Below are positions 37,505 through 47,949 of a DNA stretch of 64,000 bases, piece by piece. Made by a program: the position numbers and the translations under genes. The stretch lies in contig CP155566.1 of NCBI GenBank assembly GCA_039696685.1, forward strand, positions 992,001 through 1,056,000, in the 5' to 3' direction. Origin of the DNA: Vibrio sp. CDRSL-10 TSBA. Lineage in GTDB: Bacteria; Pseudomonadota; Gammaproteobacteria; Enterobacterales; Vibrionaceae. How positions within the stretch are numbered: position 1 is the first letter of the stretch; each line of letters starts with the position of its first letter. A model generated the notes under the pieces. That model made no database searches and was not told the DNA's origin. It was given only the letters and a program-made list of their open reading frames with translations.

Positions 37505-38056
37505 TGATTCCTAACATTGATATGTTTTTTTAGAATAATAATGATGAAGTGCTGAACTATTTTTGCTGTATCAATAGGCTGCTTCTGTAATCTCCGGGCA
37601 AATTGAATCACGTAACGGATTGATGAAACCGGTCAGAAGTTATTTACCCGATGAATAGTTATTGATATAGCAATAATGAGTGTAGCAGAGTCTGCTTATT
37701 AGTTGACCGTTATCAAAGGTATTCGCTGAATCCGTCAAGCCGTGATCTGGTTGCAGAAACGCTGAAACGACAATGATAACAAAGACATAATGTAGGGTTA
37801 TGAGAGGTTTTATTATATTTATATTGGCAATAGATTAAGTTAACTGCCGGAGTTTTAGTTATACACGTTGCTATTTGTGTACAGAAAAAGTGTATGCCTG
37901 TGACCATCCCGATCAAATTAGACCACTTAAATTTAGCAATCCGTTTACGTAATCTTTGTTTCCGTAAATTTTATTTACGTACGGTGGGCTGACCGGACTT
38001 AGTCGATTTAACTAACACTTACTAATAGTGTGGATATAAAGTGGGGAAGCTCGCTA
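37505..38056. other. 550-bp gene-free region upstream of the dehydrogenase operon
   Basis: AT-rich, no credible gene. It must hold the minus-strand promoter of the dehydrogenase operon and the 3' end signals of the cupin gene. No recognised operator or repeat was seen. Confidence 0.5.
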
Positions 38057-38731
38057 TTATTTATTAGTGGCAAAATCAATATTGGGGAAATCTCCACTTT
38101 TCAAATAAAAGGTGACGCCATCGGAGCCTGACTTGAGCGGCGGGTACTCTCCTGCAGGCAGGCGGATCCAACTGCCTGCGGGATACTGTTTACCGGCGTT
38201 GTCGATACTTCCTTGCAGGATCAAAAGCTCGGCGGCAGCGCCCGGCGCAGTGAAAATGCATTGCTGCGCAGTGATTTTTTGTACGCTCACCGTCTCGTTA
38301 CCGTTGCTGTATAACGGGCAGATCTGCCTGTCAGAGTGCTGTTGCCAGTTCTGCTCATCGTGAGTATTGATACGCACTGTCTCAGTGTCTGCGGCGCCCA
38401 TTTGCCATAATTTTACAAAGATGGTTGCCCCTGATTTGCTATGCGGGCTGTGCGCGGTCCCGGGCGGGTTTCTCAGATACCAACCTGCCGGGTAATCCCC
38501 GCTCTGATCAGAAAAGGTACCGCTCAGAACCAGAATTTCTTCTCCGCCGGGATGGGCATGTTGCGGAAAGACAGATTCCGGTGCGTATTTTACTATGCTG
38601 GTGGCGCGGGCTTTTTCCGCTCCGATTCTGTCCAGCATCATGCGCTCGACGCCGGATTGGGTCGACAATACCCATTGATATTGTTGGGTACTGATGAATA
38701 CAGGCAGAGTAAAGTCGGCGTTGATGTGCAT
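38057..38731 (-). CDS. ChrR-like double cupin protein
   Basis: 224 residues. Two cupin halves; the first has the metal-binding set in FPQHAHPGGEEILVLSG (His, His, Glu). The family matches the ChrR-type cupin domain, which in ChrR is the C-terminal domain of an anti-sigma factor; here the N-terminal zinc anti-sigma domain is absent, so it is a stand-alone cupin. Function is uncertain. Transcribed alone. The C-terminal cupin half has lost the His motif. Confidence 0.78.
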   Translation of the reverse strand: MHINADFTLPVFISTQQYQWVLSTQSGVERMMLDRIGAEKARATSIVKYAPESVFPQHAHPGGEEILVLSGTFSDQSGDYPAGWYLRNPPGTAHSPHSKSGATIFVKLWQMGAADTETVRINTHDEQNWQQHSDRQICPLYSNGNETVSVQKITAQQCIFTAPGAAAELLILQGSIDNAGKQYPAGSWIRLPAGEYPPLKSGSDGVTFYLKSGDFPNIDFATNK

Positions 38732-38931
38732 GATAGTTATCCTGAGTAGACCTGTCGTGCGCCAAGCAAAGCGGATAGTCAGGCTGGTTTAAGTTTCAGA
38801 CAGGTAACATATAAGAGTGGTGTGATGGGATCAAGTTTACCCTAGCGGTGGTCACGCGCAGGAGTGAGGTACAAAGCGTGGAAGTTGAGTCGCCGTTCGG
38901 GCATGTTGATAGGAGAATGAGCCGTAAACAG

Positions 38932-38958
38932 AAAAACCCGCTTTGAGAGCGGGTTTTT
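38932..38958 (-). terminator. Terminator of the small lipoprotein gene
   Basis: AAAAACCCGCT / AGCGGGTTTTT hairpin, T-rich on both strands. Confidence 0.8.
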
Positions 38959-38981
38959 GCAAAATCAGCGTATAGTGACCG

Positions 38982-39158
38982 TTATTTATTAACTGAGTCA
39001 CAAGCTCCGATTACTGAAGGGATAGAAATCGCAGGGTGGATTAGGTAATCTTCTGAGCAGTTTTTCTCTTTGTTGTAAGTAGTACCAGTACAACCAGCAA
39101 GAATAGCCAACGCAGCACCAACCAACGTTAATTTTGCAACTTTAGAAAAAGATTTCAT
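38982..39158 (-). CDS. Small lipoprotein, YhfL/DUF4223 family
   Basis: 58 residues. ATG at 39158 is preceded by AAGGAG. A short basic N-terminus and hydrophobic core end in the lipobox LAGC, and the mature peptide has KNCSEDYLIHPAISIPSVIG, matching DUF4223 (YhfL). An outer- or inner-membrane lipoprotein of unknown function. The downstream terminator and upstream 700-bp gap show it is a single-gene unit. Confidence 0.8.
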   Translation of the reverse strand: MKSFSKVAKLTLVGAALAILAGCTGTTYNKEKNCSEDYLIHPAISIPSVIGACDSVNK

Positions 39159-39858
39159 TATAATACTCCTTGGTTTGTTGAAGTGCGCAAGTTAGATTAC
39201 ATGAATAATAATGTCCATGTCTTAATTTGGTTTTATTATACAATCGTTACATTACTTCCGGATAATGAATGAATTAATTATTAATTAATCATTTATCCAG
39301 TGGATTTACGAAGTAATGTAATCATTTCATGGCTTATTACTGATAGTATTGATGATATTTGTGCTGTCTGTGAATAACGATTTTACTATTAATAGTACGG
39401 TAAAGTGCAATAAATAGCTTAATTATTGTACTTATTTGTATTGTTATTAATTAGCGTATTTAGTGTGCAAAGTGCGTAGATTTAATTAAGGTTTTTCTTA
39501 ATTAGTGTCTGTTGTTCTTATTGGGTAGTGAATATTTTACGGGCCTTTTTACCGTACGGAAATAAATTTTCCGTTAGGAGGGGTGGGCTTTCGTTATTAT
39601 TAAAATAGAGTCGGTGGGCAATAAATTGCCCACGCTGTTATTTCACTGTGCCATTCTTCGTACTATTAACGGGAGTGTACTGATTTAACGGAAGTGTACT
39701 TATTAACGGTTAACCGACGTGTCTGCTTATTAACAGAAAAGTAAGCTCAGTCACTGGCGATTAGGGCGGAGTCAATGATGGAGTCAGTTTCTCCATGCTC
39801 CGGCCCGATACGCCAATCACTTGTTATGCGAGCACTGGTTATGCGAGTAAATTTATCT
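39159..39858. other. 700-bp AT-rich gene-free region
   Basis: No gene seen. It contains the promoter of the YhfL-like gene, two nearby hairpins (ACGGAAA / TTTCCGT at 39556-39574 and GTGGGCAA / TTGCCCAC at 39614-39633, both with TAAA in the loop), and a degenerate tandem repeat near 39666-39710. No T tract follows either hairpin on the plus strand. Confidence 0.5.
39666..39710. repeat. Degenerate tandem repeat, about 18-bp unit
   Basis: TTAACGGGAGTGTACTGA is followed by TTAACGGAAGTGTACTTA and then TTAACGG, giving two good copies and a partial third. Confidence 0.6.
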
Positions 39859-40224
39859 TTATGCCAGCAAAAGAAGCAAGCTGCCAACTGTAGCCGCTGC
39901 AGAAAGATATTTCCCTGCCGAGTAGGAGGTGTCATCATCTTTCTTTACATCGTCGGGACGGTCCATGCCCAGAGCTCCGTAGGTGAAAGACTCGACTTTA
40001 TCGCCAAGCGATTTGTCTTTGATGTCCGGCGTTTCACCCTGTTCAATATCTTTCAGAGCAGCCAGCAGTGCTTTACCTTCATCAGATAAAGTCACTTTAT
40101 TTTGTTCTACCTTGAGCGGTGCGGCTGACTGGTTTTCAGCCTTGGTTTCGGTGTTTACCGGAGCCTGAGATTTCACCGTCTGAGTAGTGTGCAGCTGCGC
40201 TGCGCCTACACCTACTGGATTCAT
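39859..40224 (-). CDS. Conserved-looking hypothetical protein
   Basis: 121 residues, not recognised. A low-complexity polar N-terminus (Thr/Ala/Lys/Gln), a short helical motif KVTLSDEGKALLAALKDIE near the middle, and a hydrophobic C-terminal tail (YLSAAATVGSLLLLLA) that could be a membrane anchor. A ribosome site AAGGAGAG precedes the ATG. Similar LSDEGK motifs occur in other small vibrio proteins. Function unknown. Confidence 0.65.
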   Translation of the reverse strand: MNPVGVGAAQLHTTQTVKSQAPVNTETKAENQSAAPLKVEQNKVTLSDEGKALLAALKDIEQGETPDIKDKSLGDKVESFTYGALGMDRPDDVKKDDDTSYSAGKYLSAAATVGSLLLLLA

Positions 40225-40392
40225 ACATCTCTCCTTAATCTTGCTACAGTCATATTATCGACAGGGCGAGGAAAAACTTTTGCACTTTTTTCTCAGATTG
40301 CCGCTGGGGTCATAATGACTTCAATAAGCAAAGAATGTGCCTTAACCACGAGAGATACACGCCATAAGTAGTGGCTTCATTTGAAGTGAGCC

Positions 40393-41313
40393 TTAAGGGA
40401 TGCATTGCAGATCATCGTTACGTTGGGCTAAAGCTTGAAAGGCCTGGCGTTGATGCTCTGGCTGGACGTAACGTGCTGGTGGCGCTAACACCTGTAGCTG
40501 ATAGTCGCTGTCGTCGGCTTTGATCTCGCTCACCGGCGTGATAATGAGGATACGGATATCCGGCAGGCGGCGCGTTAGTGCCGCGGCAATACCTAGCCCC
40601 TGCTGAGTGTGAAACAGTCCGGCAATATGCATTACCTGATGTCCAGGGTGGTGAAGCAGATAATCGCTGATACTTTCTGCCATGGTTTCGTCCCAGGTGA
40701 TTTGTGCGGCAAACTGACGTTCGTTTTGCTGCTCTGTGCCATGGTGCATCGAGGCCACAAAGCGCTGCTTATAAGGTGAATCAGAGCGGTCTGCCTCGCG
40801 GGCGACCCAGGCTCTCTGCGTGCTGTCCAGACGATCGAGGTATTCAGGACCCTGCCGCCCGATACAGCGCACAATATTTTTCGGTGCATTGGCAGCGATG
40901 ACAGGAGCCTGATACTGTTTGGCCAGCTCGACCAGAGGACGGTAGTCACTTGGGTAATTCGGCCAGGCTTGCGCTTGTTTGATGAGATATTGTTCGCCGA
41001 TGTCACCGCGCAGATACTGATTGAGTATCGGTTGAGCGGAGCGATCAAATTGTTCCATCGACAGGGCAACCGGTCGTTTCTGCTGCAGCAGATGATGTAA
41101 CAAATCCGTTTGGAAACGATGGATACCAGGGTGGGTGTGCCATTCGCCAACCAGTATCACGTCAGCGCTTGCCAAGGTTGCGGGAAGCGGCGTCAGGTTG
41201 AGAGGCTTGCCGTGCGGCGTAGCCAGTTGATAATCATAAAAATGCTGGACAGGCCGGGCCGAGGTACAGCCTAGCATTATCATACTGGTCAACAGACAAA
41301 TAATAGCGCGCAT
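40393..41313 (-). CDS. ChaN family lipoprotein
   Basis: 306 residues from ATG at 41313, chosen for the GGAGA ribosome site and because a lipoprotein signal (MIMLGC) follows at once. The body has the ChaN/haem-binding-uptake signature DVILVGEWHTHPGIHRFQTD and SMEQFDRSAQPILNQYLRG. ChaN of Campylobacter binds haem and is iron-regulated; a role in iron or haem handling is inferred. No Fur box was found by eye. Confidence 0.85.
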   Translation of the reverse strand: MRAIICLLTSMIMLGCTSARPVQHFYDYQLATPHGKPLNLTPLPATLASADVILVGEWHTHPGIHRFQTDLLHHLLQQKRPVALSMEQFDRSAQPILNQYLRGDIGEQYLIKQAQAWPNYPSDYRPLVELAKQYQAPVIAANAPKNIVRCIGRQGPEYLDRLDSTQRAWVAREADRSDSPYKQRFVASMHHGTEQQNERQFAAQITWDETMAESISDYLLHHPGHQVMHIAGLFHTQQGLGIAAALTRRLPDIRILIITPVSEIKADDSDYQLQVLAPPARYVQPEHQRQAFQALAQRNDDLQCIP

Positions 41314-41529
41314 CGCAAACTCTCCGTTCAGGTTCACTGCATGGTGAGTGAGTCCGCAACGAATTGCAAACCGACCACGCGAAGCTGAGATGAAGAGCAT
41401 GTTGCGCGCTGCAACTGCTGAACTAAAGGTGCCGTTTCCCAGACCGAATTGAAAGCACTCGCAGAGCCAATGAACAGGACTTTCAGTGTCAATTGATAGC
41501 ACTGCCGAAGCACGGGGAAGTGCAGCGAA

Positions 41530-42354
41530 TTACGACACTGTTTTCCGGTAGACGCGAATCATAAAGTCGGCTTCACACTCAAACTGCGTCGCCGCTTTCA
41601 CTTCTGCTTTGAATGCTTCACTGGCGCGCCAGGCAAACGGTGTCATTTGCAGCAGATCAAAGGCTTGCTCGCCATTCAGCGTCATCGGGTAATTAAGCTT
41701 TTGCTGGGTTTCCAGCACAAAGCCATCGATCTGCTCAGGTTCTTCTTCATGCAGACGAACATCCTGATAGATGCCTTGCTTAAACTGGTACAGGTGGCGG
41801 CCTGCCGGGGTTACGGTGATGACCACGCCGTTGTATTTCACGCAGCGTTGCAGCTCTTCAGCTTTGCACGGGGCGTAAATACGCAGAATGGCGTCCAGTG
41901 ACTGGTCTGCAAACGGCAGTCGGTGGCTGGAGGCAACCACGAACTGGCAGTTATGATAGCGTTTGGCGGCGTAACGAATCGCGATTTTAGAGATATCCAG
42001 CCCGTGTACTTGCGCTTGCGCCGATTGAGCAAGCAGTGTGTCAGCCACAAAGGTTGTGTAGTAACCTTCGCCGCAACCGATGTCGAGCAGCTGGTGTTCG
42101 CTGCCTTGCAGAGCTTCGGCGCATAAACGCGCGACTTCCGCACGCATCGGATGATAGTGTCCGGCTTCGAGAAAACGGCGTCTTGCCTGCATCATCTCCT
42201 TGTTGTCACCCGGATCTTTGGAACGCTTGTGCTGAACCGGCATGAGGTTAACATAGCCCTCTTTCGCCATATCGAACTGATGGCGGTTATCACAGGTGTA
42301 AGTACGGTCGGTTAGCTGCAAAGAGTGCTGACAAAGGGGACACTGATAAGACAT
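41530..42354 (-). CDS. rlmA: 23S rRNA (guanine-745-N1)-methyltransferase
   Basis: 274 residues from ATG at 42354, which matches the family start MSYQCPLCQHSL; the earlier in-frame ATG at 42360 is also possible. The N-terminal zinc ribbon (CPLCQHSL...CDNRHQFD) and AKEGYVNLMPVQHKRS motif are diagnostic of RlmA; the SAM-binding LLDIGCGEGYYT follows. It methylates G745 in helix 35 of 23S rRNA. It is a single gene. Confidence 0.92.
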   Translation of the reverse strand: MSYQCPLCQHSLQLTDRTYTCDNRHQFDMAKEGYVNLMPVQHKRSKDPGDNKEMMQARRRFLEAGHYHPMRAEVARLCAEALQGSEHQLLDIGCGEGYYTTFVADTLLAQSAQAQVHGLDISKIAIRYAAKRYHNCQFVVASSHRLPFADQSLDAILRIYAPCKAEELQRCVKYNGVVITVTPAGRHLYQFKQGIYQDVRLHEEEPEQIDGFVLETQQKLNYPMTLNGEQAFDLLQMTPFAWRASEAFKAEVKAATQFECEADFMIRVYRKTVS

Positions 42355-42455
42355 GGTCATCTCGGCTGAAAAAATCAAAGCGCTCATTCTATACCAATTC
42401 AGGCCGGAATGATTGGGATAATTCAATCGGGAATAGCCAGAAGAGCAAGCGATAA

Positions 42456-42481
42456 AAAGGACAGCGTGTGCTGTCCTCTGG
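42456..42481 (-). terminator. Terminator downstream of yeaD
   Basis: AGGACAGC / GCTGTCCT hairpin with a T-rich minus-strand tail. Confidence 0.75.
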
Positions 42482-42532
42482 CTTTTGTTAACAGGCACCA
42501 ACTATAACATGTGCTAACTAAGAACCAGCCCT

Positions 42533-42570
42533 CTGAAACAGACAATCTGGCCTGTGAAACGGACAATCAG
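42533..42570. repeat. Two-copy short repeat
   Basis: CTGAAACAGACAATCTGGC followed by CTGTGAAACGGACAATCAG, overlapping the yeaD stop codon. Confidence 0.45.
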
Positions 42571-43452
42571 CGCACTGAAATTGTGGTTGTCAGAGTATGG
42601 CTTTCGCCAGGCTGCAGAGTCTGGCCTGCGGACAGGCAAGGCGAGTGCAGGGCGGATTCGACACACAGCATGGTTTGGTAGCCATCATCGGTCATATCGG
42701 CCATGGCAGCTGCACCTTGTGCCCACGGGTTCCACAGAAACCGCAGAGTTGTGTCCGCTGTTTTCCACCACTAAAGAGCGATCCAGCAGCGGATCCTGCA
42801 CTTCGATCTGCAAAGCCGGTTGAGTATAAACGCGGTCAATCGTATCGGTCAGAACCAGAGTCTCCCCGCCCTGACATACCTTGGCATCTTGCAGGCTGTC
42901 GATATATTCTCTGCCCATGCCAGTGGTTTTTACCTGGCGTACATCGCCGACATTGAGGTAGGTGTGCAGGGCACCCGAGAACGTCCAGGCTTTCTCGTCC
43001 TGGTTGGTGACTTGCAGGCTGACCTTGAGCTGCTCTGTGACTTCGACTTCAAGGCGCAAATTAAATTGGTACGGCCAGATAGCCTGAGTGGTTTCGCTGT
43101 CAGACAGGCCAAGGACAAGGATAACGCCATGCTCATTTTCACGATGTTCGAGCAACTGCCATTCACTGGTACGGGCAAAGCCGTGGGCCGGCGCTGCCAG
43201 ACGGCCAAACCATGGACAGCACACCGGGATCCCGCCTCGCAATGCGGCTTTACCATCAAACAGAGCGGCGTCACTCATCCAAATCAGGTCATCTTGACCC
43301 GCAGGTTGGAAAGAGACCACGTGACCGCCGTGCAGCGCAATCGCCGCAGTAGCTTTATCGTGGATGATGCGCACCATTTTTACCTGGTCATGTTCGATAA
43401 TGGTCACGCAATCGGAAAGGACAGTAAGGGCAGGCAGAGAGTGTAAATCCAT
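42567..43452 (-). CDS. yeaD: Glucose-6-phosphate 1-epimerase (YeaD), broken by one surplus base
   Basis: Aldose-1-epimerase-like beta sandwich: GGHVVSFQPAGQDDLIWMSD at the start, GGIPVCCPWFG, HTYLNVGDV, then the C-terminal WNPWAQGAAAMADM. Read as is, the frame stops at 42685 with nonsense residues; removing one base at GAAAC 42737-42741 (plus) gives NSAVLWNPWAQGAAAMADM and 294 residues, exactly the E. coli YeaD length. It interconverts alpha and beta anomers of hexose 6-phosphates. It is next to gapA as in E. coli. Confidence 0.88.
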
Positions 43453-43654
43453 AAGTAACGCTCCTGAATTTGGCGAACTGTAATGTCATAAGCTCGCAAG
43501 GTCATTGGCTGCGCACGGTGCACAACGGCTCATCGCTCAGTGTATCAATTGGTATAACTCAGCGTACTAATTGATGCAAATTAGTGTTTTGATTGATATA
43601 GATTAGTGCATCAATCACGGAATCTATTGGTATCCCGGCAAAAATCAGAGACAA

Positions 43655-43682
43655 AAAAGGCGACTCGAGAGCCGCCTTTCTT
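43655..43682 (-). terminator. Terminator of gapA
   Basis: AAAGGCG ... CGCCTTT inverted repeat followed on the minus strand by a T run. Confidence 0.75.
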
Positions 43683-43725
43683 CACGTCTTATCTTTCAAA
43701 GACAAGCTTATCGCTAATGCTTACA

Positions 43726-45058
<1,333 letters not shown>

Positions 45059-45466
45059 GTGAATCCAAAAGTTGAAACCGTCGAGAAGCCTGATGAATAC
45101 TGGCGTGAGCGCCTGAACGAGGAGCAGTACTACGTATGTCGAATGCAGGGAACCGAGCCGCCATTCAGCGGTAAGTTACTGCACAATAAGGACACCGGTC
45201 TGTATAACTGTACCTGCTGTGAAGCCACATTGTTTCACTCAGGGAACAAATACGATTCCGGCTGTGGCTGGCCGAGTTTTGATGCGCCAGCGCATGACAG
45301 TGCTATCCGATATTTAGATGATCATAGTCACGGAATGAGCAGAACGGAGATTCGTTGTGCAGCCTGTGACAGCCATTTGGGGCATGTTTTCCCCGATGGT
45401 CCGAAGACGACCGGGGAACGTTACTGTGTCAATTCGGTGTCGTTAATTTTCAACAAAAGTAACTAA
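45059..45466 (+). CDS. msrB: Peptide-methionine (R)-S-oxide reductase
   Basis: 135 residues, GTG start with AAGGAAG upstream. Zinc cysteines in NCTCCE and RCAACD, the SGCGWPSF and [11 protein letters not shown] motifs, and the catalytic Cys in RYCVNS. It reduces methionine-R-sulfoxide in oxidised proteins. Near gapA, as in E. coli. Confidence 0.95.
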   Translation: MNPKVETVEKPDEYWRERLNEEQYYVCRMQGTEPPFSGKLLHNKDTGLYNCTCCEATLFHSGNKYDSGCGWPSFDAPAHDSAIRYLDDHSHGMSRTEIRCAACDSHLGHVFPDGPKTTGERYCVNSVSLIFNKSN

Positions 45467-45518
45467 GCGACGCCATTCTGCGCCATTGGATGTTTAAAGG
45501 TTACATTATTCCAATGAG

Positions 45519-46328
45519 TTAGGAACCATATGGCTGGAGAAACTGGCCGGCTTTAATTGCAGTGACAACTTCAGCCGCGACATTCTCCAGCCGTTCAAAT
45601 TTCTCGTCACCAAATCCATACAATAAGTCCAGCTCTGCCTTCGAAGCCAGAGGGACGCCATACTCTTTACCCACCATTGCCCACACATAGGCGTGTTCTT
45701 TGTCGTTGAGAACCTGATAGGTGCTGGCGAGAGATTTGAATATCTCGGTATTGACCGGCTGTCCTTTGGTGAGTTCCAGCGCCCGGTTAAGTAGTTGGAT
45801 GGTTTTCTCGCGATCCCGGCTGGTGTAGAAGGTTGCGAGCGCGTACTGCATTTCTGCGGTATCCAGTTCCGGATTGCCTTCCATCTGCAAAAACTCGCGT
45901 CGCGCCTGATTATCGCCGGTCTGGCTCCAGAGAAAATAGAGGGATTGCGGCGTACGCATCTGGTGCAGTTCATCCACCAGACGCTGTTGTTCGTCACCAC
46001 TGTGTATCAGAGCGGAGAAACGTTTTTGTTTCAGTTCGGTTTGGTCGATAGGCAAAATCTGTGCGGCCAGTTCGAGGCATTTACGATATTCACTGACCAG
46101 CTGGTACTCGTGAATTTTATTGTCGACGCTGGGGTTTTTCAGAACTTCAAAACGCTGCCAAATCAGATCGGTGCGCGGCACACGGCACTGGCCGTCATCG
46201 ACATTAAGCAGTTCACAGCGCAGCCCCGGATTGTCCGCACACAGTTTGTCGGTGTTCTTACGATTTTCAAAACAACCGCTCAGGATCAGGGGCAAAGATA
46301 AGATAACTAGAGTTTTGACGTTGTTCAT
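45519..46328 (-). CDS. DUF2989 lipoprotein
   Basis: 269 residues. Lipobox LILSGC at about residue 15-19, then the family segment NPGLRCELLNVDDGQCRVPR and helical TPR-like repeats (YALATFYTSRDREKTIQLLN, SLASTYQVLNDKEHAYVWA). Function unknown; probably a membrane-attached scaffold. Convergent with msrB. Confidence 0.85.
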   Translation of the reverse strand: MNNVKTLVILSLPLILSGCFENRKNTDKLCADNPGLRCELLNVDDGQCRVPRTDLIWQRFEVLKNPSVDNKIHEYQLVSEYRKCLELAAQILPIDQTELKQKRFSALIHSGDEQQRLVDELHQMRTPQSLYFLWSQTGDNQARREFLQMEGNPELDTAEMQYALATFYTSRDREKTIQLLNRALELTKGQPVNTEIFKSLASTYQVLNDKEHAYVWAMVGKEYGVPLASKAELDLLYGFGDEKFERLENVAAEVVTAIKAGQFLQPYGS

Positions 46329-46445
46329 AATTATGGCTTGTGATCCGATACACTTATTTATTTAGCTAATCTTGACTGAATACGCCAGGTCGTTACTGTG
46401 ACCCAAGCACGTAATTCATCACACAGTAGTAAGTAGGAAATCATC

Positions 46446-46730
46446 ATGGATGCTAATCAATTAATCGATGCCATCACTCCCGAAGCGTATGAACGCTTGG
46501 TATTCGCAGTGGAAACGGGTAAGTGGCCTGAGGGTACACCACTTTCTCCGGAGCAGCGAGATTACTGTATGCAAGCTGTGATGTTGTATCAATCTAAGCA
46601 CAACAAAGATGCGGATCACATGAGTATCAGTGCCGGTGGCGAGATGATGTTTAAGTCTAAGGCGGAGTTGAAAAAGCGTTTTCAACAGGGGCAGGAAGAT
46701 ATCGTTCGGGTGAATCCCAACCAAGAGTAG
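46446..46730 (+). CDS. YeaC family protein (DUF1315)
   Basis: 94 residues. LIDAITPEAYERLVFAVETG, KWPEGTPLSPEQRDYCMQ and SAGGEMMFKSK are characteristic of DUF1315. Function unknown. Close to msrB/gapA as in E. coli. A ten-pair hairpin follows. Confidence 0.9.
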   Translation: MDANQLIDAITPEAYERLVFAVETGKWPEGTPLSPEQRDYCMQAVMLYQSKHNKDADHMSISAGGEMMFKSKAELKKRFQQGQEDIVRVNPNQE

Positions 46731-46737
46731 CAGGGTT

Positions 46738-46761
46738 CAGGCCCTAGGAAACTAGGGCCTG
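46738..46761. terminator. Tetraloop hairpin after yeaC
   Basis: CAGGCCCTAG-GAAA-CTAGGGCCTG, ten perfect pairs capped by a GNRA loop; the T tract is weak. Lies between convergent genes. Confidence 0.65.
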
Positions 46762-46783
46762 GCTTGTAACACTGTCGTTCTAA

Positions 46784-47797
46784 TTACAAACTCATCTCAC
46801 CGCGCAGCACCTGCTGCATCTGGTTTTTCACTTCCTCGTAAGAAAGATTCTGGCTGAGCAGATAGTGCAGTTTCGCCAGTGCCGCTTCAGGCGTCATATC
46901 AAAACCGCTGATTACCCCCGCATCGGCCAGAGCACAACCGGTGGCGTAGCCACCCATGTTGACTTTACCGGCCAGACATTGAGTCAGGTTCACCACGATC
47001 ACGCCGCGTTCAGAGGCATCATGCAGCTGAGCCAGCAGTTCTTTGTTTTGCGGGGCGTTACCCACACCAAAGGTCAGCAGGATCATCGCATTAACCGGCT
47101 GCAGCAGGGTGTTACGAATCACTTCATGGGAGATACCCGGGTACATGGTAATCACGCCAACCGGCTGTGGTGTGATGTTCTGCACGCGGAAGTCACCTTC
47201 AGGTTTGACGTCCAGTTTGACGTTGTTGCTGACCTGAATATTGATACCGGCTTCCAAAAGAGGCGGCAGGTTTGGTGAGGTGAAGGCATTGAAACCATCC
47301 GCGTGGGATTTAGTACTGCGGTTACCGCGCATCAACTGGTTATTGAAAAACAGGGTTACTTCGTTGATCGGGTAGTTGGCCGCGATGTGCAGCGCATTCA
47401 GCAGATTCGCCTGACCGTCAGAGCGCAGCTCAGCCAGCGGGATTTGTGAGCCGGTGACGATGACAGGTTTGCCCAGATTCTCCAGCATAAACGACAGCGC
47501 AGACGCTGTATATGCCATTGTATCGGTACCATGCAGGATCACGAAACCATCATATTTTTCGTAGTTTTCACGGATGTCATCGGCAATTTTCTGCCAATCC
47601 TGCGGGGTCATATCTGATGAATCGATCAGCGGATCGTATTCATGCACGGTGAATTCCGGCATTTCCGGACGATGGAACTCAGGCATGGCAGCCAACTGCT
47701 TTTCCATAAAGCCAGCGACTGGCACGTAGCCATGATCGGATTTCTTCATACCGATTGTACCGCCGGTGTAAGCGATATAGATATGTTTTCTTGTCAT
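46784..47797 (-). CDS. ansA: Type I (cytoplasmic) L-asparaginase
   Basis: 337 residues from ATG at 47797; an upstream GTG at 47809 is an alternative. The two catalytic threonines lie in YTGGTIGM and ILHGTDTMAYTASALSF. There is no signal peptide, so it is the cytosolic AnsA form that hydrolyses L-asparagine to aspartate and ammonia. Adjacent to sppA as in E. coli. Confidence 0.94.
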   Translation of the reverse strand: MTRKHIYIAYTGGTIGMKKSDHGYVPVAGFMEKQLAAMPEFHRPEMPEFTVHEYDPLIDSSDMTPQDWQKIADDIRENYEKYDGFVILHGTDTMAYTASALSFMLENLGKPVIVTGSQIPLAELRSDGQANLLNALHIAANYPINEVTLFFNNQLMRGNRSTKSHADGFNAFTSPNLPPLLEAGINIQVSNNVKLDVKPEGDFRVQNITPQPVGVITMYPGISHEVIRNTLLQPVNAMILLTFGVGNAPQNKELLAQLHDASERGVIVVNLTQCLAGKVNMGGYATGCALADAGVISGFDMTPEAALAKLHYLLSQNLSYEEVKNQMQQVLRGEMSL

Positions 47798-47855
47798 GGG
47801 GGAAACCACTTATTGTAGGGAACAGAGCGCGGATTATAGCGAAATCTTAGCCAAT

Positions 47856-47885
47856 AAAAAGGGGCGCTTCTAACAAAGCACCCCC
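47856..47885 (-). terminator. Terminator of sppA
   Basis: GGGGTGCTTT / AAGCGCCCC stem (one mismatch) followed on the minus strand by TTTTT. Confidence 0.65.
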
Positions 47886-47949
47886 TGTTTAACGAGTGGT
47901 AAGATCAGTGTTGCGTACGGTATCTGATGTTAGTTTTCGTCTATCGTCG

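Noticed and set aside
37713..37916. 67-residue ORF upstream of the dehydrogenase operon
   Set aside because: Low-complexity, no ribosome site, AT-rich intergenic context.
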